Assembly: GCA_949752735.1 (NCBI GenBank)
Contig: OX457036.1
Coordinates: 5,177,676 to 5,241,675, forward strand
Length of the DNA: 64,000 nucleotides
DNA from: Lumbricus terrestris
Lineage: Eukaryota > Annelida > Clitellata > Crassiclitellata > Lumbricidae
Reading direction: 5' to 3'
Below, in pieces: positions 55,515 through 64,000 of this stretch. The position numbers were made by a program, and so were the translations under genes. The notes under the pieces were generated by a model. The model made no database searches and was not told the DNA's origin. It saw only the letters and a program-made list of their open reading frames with translations. Numbering within the stretch: position 1 is the first letter of the stretch; each line of letters starts with the position of its first letter.

Positions 55515-56910
55515 CAGTGATTCCGTTAACGTGCGTCCGTGCGTCCCGGACGCACAAATTTTGACGCCGGACGCACAAAAATAAAGGCGGTGCGTCCATG
55601 GACGCACTGAAGTTGTGGATGGACGCACAAATAAATTAACGATGCGTCCATGGGACACCAATAGGAAATACCGTGGGGTCCGTATGGCCTATAATATTAG
55701 GCTATGTGCAACTGTCTCAGTTTATGTGCATTGCGTATTAACTGACTAGTGAGTGGGGAATAATTTATGCAACGACATATTTTATGAATATTTCATTTCT
55801 TTGTAAGTGAGTGACGTATATTATTATATAGCCTACATGCAGGCCTAGACCTAATTAAACCATCGACATGTCAGCAATATTATAGCGCTCAACCGTTCCC
55901 ATGAGCTGGCTTAAAAAGTAATGATCATCGTCGGATAGAACATAAAATCAAGAAAATTAAAAGAAGTAGCCTACAACAATGCTAAAATATTTTGTCTTTG
56001 AAAGTGTAAAATTTATTATCGTCGGGAAGATTGGTACTAGGCTAGGCTAGGCCTATAGTGTCCTAAAATTTTCCTGTTTATTTTTTAAATGATGTCATTG
56101 CTAGGCCTAACGACATTCGCATTTGAGCTATCTCAGGCTCTGCCTTCACTCATTCATTTCAAAAAGTTACATAACGCCTCTACAAGAAACCTTCTCAGAG
56201 GCGCTCGCGCTCTCCAGTCAATATTAATGCAATATGATGCAAACTGATTGTGCTCTAACACCAGCTTTTGCTTTTAAATGGCTGTTAATAATATTTGTTC
56301 TCAAATTTTAAAAACTAAAAACTTCTATACTTATCGTTGGCTTAGGCTATAGCATATATATATTGGCCTATGGCCTACTTGACCTTTCACGATTCCACGA
56401 TGCAGGCCTATAGGTTTATTTCATTCCAATTCAACCTAACTCTAGAGAAGCTGGCTGTAATTTATGAGTTTATGACTTAGTATTTTCTGTATTGGTATCG
56501 GCAACAGTAACTTCAGATTTTGACTCACAGAAAATAGCCAACGGTAAAATGTTATAGGCCTGATTATTATAGGCTAACCTAAATGAACTTTTGTAAACGG
56601 AAGAGGGTTAGAGCTAATTTTTGCGTACGCATGTGGCTGTTCGCAAAATGTACTAGTTGCAACAGAATGAGTGGGTCAAAAATACGAATTTTTGCGTAGG
56701 TTGCGTAATAATAGGCCTAATGGTTGGGCCCCTTTGTGACCAGTAATATAAGAAGTTCGAATTTTTTACATTTGGCCTACTATGGCCCGGTGGGACTCTA
56801 AAAATGGATGGGTGTGGAGTCCATGACTCTTATCCATTTGGTATGGACTCCAATTTGTGTGATGTGATGCGTCCATGACTCCAAGAATTCAGACCTTAAC
56901 GGAATCACTG
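55515..56910. mobile_element. hAT-like element, CAGTGATTCCGTTAA ends
   Basis: Inverted CAGTGATTCCGTTAA and TTAACGGAATCACTG; 8-bp duplication ATTACAAA (55507-55514, 56911-56918). The left subterminal region repeats GGACGCAC with spacers. The 1.4-kb interior shows no transposase. Confidence 0.9.
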
Positions 56911-57147
56911 ATTACAAACCAAAGTTTGCCATAGAATTAAACAAGGAATTATCAGGTTCTGCATCTCAAAATAATTTTCATAGATGTATTTCAAAAAGCT
57001 GAACACGCTGGTACCCTTAAGTCCATTTATGCAAAAAATGGATTTATCAGGTTTTGCATATCAACTCCTCAATTGTAAGGAGTGGCTCCTTTGAGAATGT
57101 CTATAAATCAAGGCCGTTGCCAGTTGGGTGTTTGAACACCTCCCGCC

Positions 57148-57517
57148 CGCATATACCCGAATCCCAAGCCGTGTAGCATCGTAAAATTATTTAAAACATG
57201 TTTTAGTCATTTTTTCATCGCTCATCCAACTTCTAGTTCTACTATATCACAGTTCCGTTATTCATCCAACTTCTACTTCAACTAAAAATATTCTGATCGT
57301 TCATCCAGCCTCTAGTTTTACGGTTACAATTTAGCATAAAACCATGATTTCGTCTCTCATCCAACTTCTACTTCTGCTAAACAATATGCTCATTCAGCTT
57401 CTAATGATACTGCAATGCGTCAGCAGTAATATCGTGTTTTCATCGTTCGTCCAGCTTCCAGTTTACGGTAATAAAATATCTCTGAAGTGCTATAAGGCTT
57501 GGGATTCGGGTATGTGC
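57148..57517. mobile_element. Core-minisatellite element, CCCGAATCCCAAGCC ends
   Basis: Inverted ATACCCGAATCCCAAGCC and GGCTTGGGATTCGGGTAT; 8-bp duplication CTCCCGCC (57140-57147, 57518-57525). About seven CATCCAACTTCTA-type cores inside. Confidence 0.88.
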
Positions 57518-57525
57518 CTCCCGCC

Positions 57526-58766
57526 CCAGACATGAAATAGTCCTAATGATAATAATGAAATTAATCTGCGCAAAAGTTCAGTGAATGAAAATTTTGGAGA
57601 TCAGTAATTAGGCAATTATAGCCTAATTTGCAGTTGTTATAACACACTACAGGTCTTCTGAACTCCTTTAAACCCATGTTGTTATGTTCTGTTATGTCAT
57701 TGCAATACAAGAACTTTGGACCATTTGCAGATTGAGGCTCTGAAATGTTGATATTGATAAACTGTCCTACGATGTGTAATGTATTGGTAGTTCAACACCC
57801 GCTATGAGAGCTTAGGCTATATATATATAATGATCCTCCAAATCGTTAGTTAGCTGAAACTGATTCAGTGGCTCGCTGGCTTGCTCAAGGTTTAGTAGGC
57901 CCTAAACACCCCTCCCCCCCATAAATAAAATCCTAGCTACGGCCATGTTATCAATGCAGCAGTAGCGGAGCCAGTGGGACGGAAGGCAAATTGGTCAAGT
58001 GGAACTTACATTGGAGGAGAGCAAAAGGACGGATAAACGCACTTTTACACTATTTCTTTCTCATTAATTCTGGAGAGAACCGGATCAATTCTCTTCAACT
58101 CTGTACTTTTTCATACAATTTCAGTTCGTTTCAAGCTATCACTGAAATGGTCATAAAATAAACTCATAGATCCTCCAGCACTGCGGTGTTGACCAACAAA
58201 CGAAAACTCTACATTCCCGATTCACATAAGCAACAACGATTTAATTGGAAGTCATCAGAATGGTGGTAACTATATGCTAATTACCAAAACCATTTGCACG
58301 ATATACCCAAAAACCACGAAGCAATTAAGTTCTAGCTTTATATATCCACAGTTCAGAAACGAGTACTAATTACCTCACACTTTCTACACGTTCACGGCGC
58401 ATCTGAGATTTCATAATACAACTTCGGTAACATGTGTCGTCCTCTTCTAATTGCTACAAAGGGTTACTTGTAGCACGAAACATTACCTTCAGCGAAAAAC
58501 ACGGTTATCCAGATGCAGATCATTGCTAACGTGAAGCCTTATAAACAGACATGACTTGGAAAACAGCTAGAATGACTTAAAGCTCAGAGGGAATCTAACC
58601 ATTTTCTTATATTGATAAGAGGTAAATAACGTTTCATTCTCTCCAAAGTCTGGCGAGACTGCACTTTGCAAATGCACGTTGATTATGAACTTCTGCTTAT
58701 GCAGCAATTCGTTAGATGGTAAGCCGGATGAGGTTTTGAAAACTGGATGCTTTTGAGAGTCGGAAG
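57526..58766. other. Linker and 3' flank of copy 5
   Basis: No gene is seen. From about 58180 the sequence matches the 3' flanks of the other copies (TCACATAAGCAACAACGA, AATGGTGGTAACTATATGC, AACAGACATGACTTGGA). Confidence 0.65.
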
Positions 58767-58837
58767 TCATGACGAGGCTGGAACTCCGTCGTCGTTCTTC
58801 TCATGCTGTTGTCGATGCCGTGCGGTCCAATCCAACA
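58767..58837 (-). CDS. Copy 5, last exon (C)
   Basis: 71 bp after a TTTTGCAG acceptor; VLDWTARHRQQHEKNDDGVP and three more residues to TGA. Confidence 0.86.
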
Positions 58838-61800
58838 CTGCAAAACCACACAGAAATTTAATGACCTTACAAGTCTTAGCCTACATCATCGAAACTGCAT
58901 TACATGCACATCATGGGGATGGCACATTTACCACTTTCACAACATAATTGAACAACAACTTAAGATATAAACGAAAAAGCACCACCACTAATATCATAGA
59001 AATGGCACACACGATTAAAAGAACCAAGCAGGTTTAATTCGTAACTGAATTCTTATAAATAGCAAAGCGCCCTTTCAGAAATAGTCATCAATCGACCAAC
59101 ACCATTGAAATCACTGTCGAATAATAGAGACTTCAGGCGTTTCCAAATATGTGGAAGGGACAAAGTGGCAGACCCATAGAGTAAGGCGATTCCAGATGGT
59201 GGACTAACATAGTCAAGACTTCTGTACAGTACTGAACAGCACCAGTATGCATAGCGAGACCGTCAGGAATCCTTGGGTAGGCAGTAGAAGGGTGCCACGA
59301 CACGAGACCAGCTACCGATCTTTCTTCGAAAAGTAATAATCTGCCTGGTAATCTAATCTAACCTAATCTTATTAAACATTTGTAAAGCGCTTCTCACAGC
59401 AGAGCTATTGAGAAGCGCTCTCAGCGTGATAGGCCCATGAAAAAATCCACTTGAACCGAAAGAAGCAGGTGAATTTCCTACCAGAATCCTAACGAATTCA
59501 GAGGGAAAGTGATTCCGCATTAAAGGACCAACAATGGCACAAACCCGATGCTGGGTTAATGAGGTTCATGATCTAGGTCAAGATAGACGGGTGTTCAAAA
59601 AATCTCAGATCACTGTCAAGTGTGACACACAGATCACGAACACTAGAAGAAAAGAAAAGGTGAGGTCAGGGAATAATGAGGCCAGTAATTGAAGATCAAG
59701 CTTATGCAATTGTTGTTTAATTGTGCCTTACCTTGACAGTCTCGACCGCAGTAATACGGTGGATCTCGGTAGCCTTCATCTTTGCATCTGAAAACATAAT
59801 ATGTTTACGTCGAAATTAACACCCATATAAAGGACATAAATCAACACAGGACACTAAGTCTTGGGTCCGACTAAATTCCAACTAACAAACTGAATTAATC
59901 CGCAGCCGATGATCCAGTAGGGTTTGTTCCTATTGCTTCTATGCGTAATTGTTAAAGCGCCACTTAAAGCTCTCTACTCAGAGGCGCTCCCGACTACAGC
60001 GCGGACACTGCATCGGAGTTTCACTCCGAAGCGCTGAGCAATTGCGAGTGAAGGACTTGGCCAGGGTCCCTACGTCAAGGTCCCTACGCGGTGACTTGAG
60101 GTGGATTCGAACCTGCAACCCTTCGACTGCAGGGTAACGAACATACCCACTACACCACCGCGCCCCGGGAGGAGAGCGGTCACATGAAGACGATTTGCGT
60201 GCGGGTGCCTACGGCGGAGTAGGGGTATGATTCTAGGCCTATATAGTCGTCCGATGGCAATAATATGTGAATTATTTATTACATTATAATTTAATTCTGT
60301 TCTGATCTAAACAATAAACCATTGTTTAGATCAGAACAGCTAGGAAGTATGAAGATCAATAAAATATTTCATAGATCACTTTAGCTCATTAACTTTGTAA
60401 TGATGGGCAGCGATGCTTGTTTGTACTCACACATGGGGATTCCGCAATATAATGAATTATGGATGCGACTTTTAGGAACGCAGGAGTGAAAAATGAATGA
60501 TTTGAATGAGTGATCAAACGAAAATGAACTGAATAGAATGAATGAGTGATTAGACGAAATTATTGAATGAACGACTGAATGAATCACCGAATGAAAGGTG
60601 ATAAAAAACCCATAGTCGTCCATTTACACCAACTAACGAATTGGTAAACAAGCGAACGAATCCTGAAATTAATTATTGAATGAACTGAAAGTTATCAGGT
60701 AATCACTAAATTAGCAATCACTCAATAAATAGACTAGCTGCCTGGAAATGAATTAAACCATTCTGTTACTATTAAATGACTATTAAATAAATTCATCAAC
60801 GATTTATTGATAAATGATTAACTCACTGAAATAGACACCAATTGATAAGCGATCAGAACGGTCATTGATCAATCAGTCATCAAATCAATTATTCACTTCT
60901 ATAGAAGAGAATCGTTCAATCAATTGTACGTAGAATTACCTCCTGCACTTCTTGAACACCTTTGGCGCTGGTTCCGGTAGACCACACGTCATGCACGAAC
61001 GAATGCTCTTGCTGTCTGGTCGGCTCGATGCCTCTTGATTATCAGTTCCTTTCCCAGCCTCTGAATCACATGTCATTTCATCCTTCGCACATTTGCCTTC
61101 CCTCTCAATGGCTTTAAATTCCTGCTTTGTACTGGACTTCTCTCTGGCTTTAGTTCTCTTACTAGAATCGGATTTCTTCGCGACTTTAGCTTTCTTTCTA
61201 GGCTCAGATCTCTTCGTGGCTTTCGATTCTATCTTCGCATCAGAATACTCGGTGGCCATAGCATTCTTTCTGGACTCTGGTACCTCAGCGGCTTTCGATT
61301 CCAGCTTTACATCAGATTTCTCTCTGGTTTGAGATTTTTCTTTCGAATCAAATTTCTCCGCAGATTTAACTTTTTTTCTGGAATCAGATTCTTCTCTGGG
61401 TTTCAAAAGTATCTCTTTTGCTATTATTTGTTTCTCCATGTCTTCAAACGTGTCCCTTGCATCGGGGCATTCTTCTACCATCAAAGTCTTGTAAGCTCTC
61501 CCTTTCCGTTCCTTAGTTCCCTGCAGGCTTTTAGTCTTCATAGGTTTTCCCTTGCAAAAAACATAATTCCGTTGTAAAGGTATCTCGAAGCCATCCAAAG
61601 CTGGAATCCAAAGATAGGGGTTAGGTACCTCATACATAAAGGAGAGACACTTGATCAGTCCGAAGTCCCGCACAAAATCCCTGTATGAAAAATCTTCCTT
61701 TTTGCCAGCAACATAGATAACTTTGTGAACTTTTTTGGATGATTTTTTCAGTTTACCGTTGTTCCTGTGATTGTTCTCTTTTCCATCAACAAACTGATCA

Positions 61801-61967
61801 AAAATTCTATAACTTATTGTTATGATAAATACGGTGACGCCGTCAGGCTTTATCAGCTCCCCTAGTCTGTCCCAATCGTCCTCAGTTGTTCTCATATCCA
61901 ACACGACGTCTGTTTCCTTTCCATCCTTCGAATCGGTGGCTTTGGACTTGCTCTCTGCCCTGCGAAC
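58767..61967 (-). CDS. MYND-like C6H2 zinc-finger protein, copy 5
   Basis: Exons: A 60940-61967, B 59732-59787, C 58767-58837; about 360 residues from the Met at 61895 (MRTTEDDWDRLGELIKPDG). The N-terminal domain keeps FVRDFGLIKCLSFMYE and WIPALDGFEIPLQ. About nine 12-residue repeats follow, then CMTC, KKCRRC, YYCGRDC and two His. The sequence at the exon A acceptor (TTTTTATTCAG) differs from the other copies, so its 5' end may be separately derived. All exons are open. It is the most compact gene of the array, with introns of 1.15 and 0.89 kb and only LINE and SINE remnants. Confidence 0.83.
59350..59660 (-). mobile_element. LINE 3' end fragment
   Basis: Reverse complement reads a decayed coding end and then GAGAGCGCTTCTCAATAG, GAGAAGCGCTTTACAAATG, a diverged L2-like 3' signature. 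In copy 5 intron 2. Confidence 0.6.
59732..59787 (-). CDS. Copy 5, exon B
   Basis: 56-bp exon, CKDEGYRDPPYYCGRDCQ, with a TATGTTTTCAG acceptor and GTAAGG donor. Confidence 0.87.
59943..60166 (-). mobile_element. tRNA-derived SINE, family B
   Basis: Reverse complement: GGGCGCGGTGGTGTAGTGGG head, B box AGGTTCGAATCCACC, GGGAGCGCCTCTGAGTAG and a GTGGCGCTTTAACAAT end. In copy 5 intron 1. Confidence 0.85.
60297..60339. repeat. Palindrome, 19-bp perfect arms
   Basis: CTGTTCTGATCTAAACAAT, spacer AAACC, then the exact inverse; in copy 5 intron 1. Confidence 0.93.
60940..61967 (-). CDS. Copy 5, exon A
   Basis: Open from a TTTTTATTCAG acceptor to a GTAATT donor; repeats such as KATKRSEPRKKA and KAREKSSTKQEF keep the 12-residue period. 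Confidence 0.83.
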
Positions 61968-62435
61968 CTGAATAAAAATCGGCACCACTGTTGTAGCAAA
62001 ATCTTTACGATCAGCTTGTTAAACATCACAAGCACCACACGAAAACCACAGCTAGCTATGACAAGTAAAGTATAACTCGTTTTCCAACTAAACTACAAAC
62101 CAATTGGAAAAAATCTTTTGGAATAGGTATTGCCTGTTAAGTGTTGAAAGGTAATGCTAGATAAAATGCATGGCCATTGTGAAACTCAAAAAGTATCAGT
62201 AAAAATACTTCTGTTGCACCAATTGATTAGTCCCAAATAGACCTACAAACCGTTCCATATAATTAGTTAAGTTGGCTATTATATTGTTCGCCAGAGGCGT
62301 AGCGACCGACCTCCGTACCCTCCGACCGAAGGGGGGCCCGCAAGAAAGGGGCCCCCGAAAGTGGCAAAAAAGTAAGGACATTCCAGATTTAAGAGTCTAA
62401 CGTCTGCATCGTCAATCAAACGGTCAAATCCGGGT
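61968..62435. other. 5' flank of copy 5; single transposon end near 62290
   Basis: No gene is seen. CCAGAGGCGTAGCGACC followed by GGGGGGCCCGC at 62287-62345 resembles one end of a CAG...-type element; the partner end was not found. Confidence 0.45.
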
Positions 62436-62439
62436 AATG

Positions 62440-62880
62440 ATAAGGGAGGTATCCCAATCGCTTAACCCTTTATAAGAAGCGTTGAAGCTTGAGACGATCA
62501 ACTGCGGTGGTGTACCCCCACCAAGCAGGGGAGGCATAGAGAAGACGAGAGATGGTTGTTGCACGGGTTACCTCGTGGAGGGCAGGAGAGCAGAGACTAT
62601 GGACCCGTAAGACTCTGAGCGCGAAAGCGACCCTGAGCAGGTGCTAAGAACGGCACTGACATGTGATGTTACTCCAAGATCATCGTTGATGGTCACGCCT
62701 AGTATGAGCATTGAAGTTACTCTCTCGGTTCCCAATTCGGGAGGAGCAATTTCTGCTGAGGAACCATGACGGAAGATGATCATTTCTTTGCACTAAGTCG
62801 AAGATTGTTCCGCTCGGCTCATTCGGATACATTATCGAGTTCCTCCTGAGTTGTATTCCGCATTGAGGCGCCAATTAGTA
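62440..62880 (-). mobile_element. LINE (second family) fragment
   Basis: The minus strand reads VTSMLILGVTINDDLGVTSH and then LLYASPAWWGYTTAVDRLKL with frame breaks, the post-YADD region of the family at 23925-24938. Confidence 0.75.
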
Positions 62881-63552
62881 GGCCTAAATAAATGTCATAG
62901 AACTGCATATTTCTTCATTTTGTTTTGTGCATGTACATGTAGGCCTATCGGTTTTTTATTTTTTATTTGGTATGGTCTACCAATTTAGTGTTCCCGGTCG
63001 ATAGTGTAGGCAAATTGACAGCTTCTACTAGGATCGTGTGTATTTGAATAAGTGGTAACTTTTGAGAAGATGCATTTCGTGACAAGAATTTCTCGAACGA
63101 TGGAGGCGAGGTCATCAACCTAGATTTGTCACAGTTTGATATGATAGACTGGATTTTTCTACCATAGATATTCTATCTCAGGGCTTTTTAAAGGAATTTT
63201 TACAACTGCACTACCCCTTCTTTTCATTCCCATCCTCCATGGAAAATTGCTTCCAATCGGAGAAAAATAACAATTTTTTGCTAGTTTTAGCGGTACAGAA
63301 GTGCTTCTACAACTGCACAAATCCATTTAGAACTGCACATTTTGTGTACAACTGCACGTTAAAAAAAGCCATGTTCTATCTGGAGAAAATACGTAGACCA
63401 AAGAATTGGTCGCCTTAGTACATTCGCCTATGAGAAGATATAAGAGGCGTTATATAAATTCTCAGAAAGAATTAATGAATGAATTCTCTAAGAGAATTCA
63501 CTTTGCTATAGCTTCAGCTATTAAAAGGTTGAAACAAGTTAAATTTCGGCAG
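62881..63552. other. No gene seen
   Basis: AT-rich sequence without long open frames; a degenerate CTGCACAA-type repeat occurs at 63200-63360. Confidence 0.5.
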
Positions 63553-64000
63553 GGCCGGCCTTACCTATAGGCAAAGTAGGCAGTTGCCTAGGGCGCCGCA
63601 GTCTTTGGGGGGCGCCGCGGCACCGGCGAATTTTTTTTTTTTTTACACTATAATTCTTTTAAACTCAAAACTTTTGCTAATGGAAAGAATTTAAAATAAC
63701 TCTGGATTTTTTGCACCTGTACACTGTTCAGGCAGGCCTAATTCAATTTCAAGGACTGTACAAATTTTAAATCGACAAATAAAATTCGATTTTTAACGAC
63801 ATTCCGTAGACTATACTCTTTGCTTTAGGACAGGTTAAAATACGCGACGCTCAATTTCGAGAGTGAAGATGTTGCAAGAAATTAAATGTATGAAATGGGA
63901 GTGGGCCTTGCTGAGTATGAAGATGAGATTACAACATTACAGCCTGCCCTTTATTCATATTGAAATAAAATAGTCTAGTAGGGACGACGATGAAGAAAGG
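63553..64000. mobile_element. hAT-like element, left end only
   Basis: CAGGGCCGGCCTTACC, then GGCAGTTGCCTAGGGCGCC, a terminus commonly seen on animal hAT elements (family knowledge). The window ends before any right end. Confidence 0.6.

Overview
The window is animal nuclear DNA: genes split by GT-AG introns and very dense interspersed repeats (non-LTR retrotransposons, tRNA-derived SINEs, hAT-like and Tc1/mariner-like DNA transposons). The transposon mix and the many TAGGCCTA-like words suggest a marine invertebrate, possibly a deuterostome, but I cannot name the species.

The backbone is a tandem array of five related minus-strand genes (copies 1-5; coding spans 516-7937, 16825-20741, 27783-31558, 45198-50461, 58767-61967). 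Each has a large 5' coding exon (A), a 56-bp exon (B) and a 71-bp last exon (C). Spliced, they end in a Cys/His zinc finger of the MYND-like C6H2 type, split over all three exons. Exon A carries a conserved N-terminal domain of about 100 residues that I do not recognise, then a Lys/Glu/Ser-rich run of 12-residue repeats. Splice sites, intron phases and small-exon lengths are the same in all five. Copies 2-5 have open exons. Copy 1 is divergent and carries its N-terminal domain on a separate exon at 7443-7937.

Flanking DNA was duplicated along with the genes. Similar 3' flanks occur near 1-515, 16200-16820, 27200-27780, 44400-45190 and 58180-58760; similar 5' blocks occur near 9130-9310, 23330-23590, 36640-36880 and 53520-53640. 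Size differences between units are largely explained by later transposon insertions. Linkers (about 9.3-15.7 kb, 23.6-26.6 kb, 36.9-43.8 kb, 53.6-58.0 kb) are nearly all mobile elements, often nested.

The most unusual feature is a set of short non-autonomous DNA elements with 8-bp target duplications (22572-23128, 35432-35809, 36071-36547, 42548-43156, 51668-53189, 52162-52939, 57148-57517). Their terminal inverted repeats are unrelated, yet each carries the same roughly 35-bp minisatellite (AATCCAGCTTCCATTTAAGC plus an AT-rich spacer). Three elements (19023-19595, 42548-43156, 52162-52939) have termini built of tandem short words. Other observations are near-perfect palindromes that look like template-switch products, a SINE whose 3' end matches local LINE tails, and a decayed OTU-like fragment inside a transposon.
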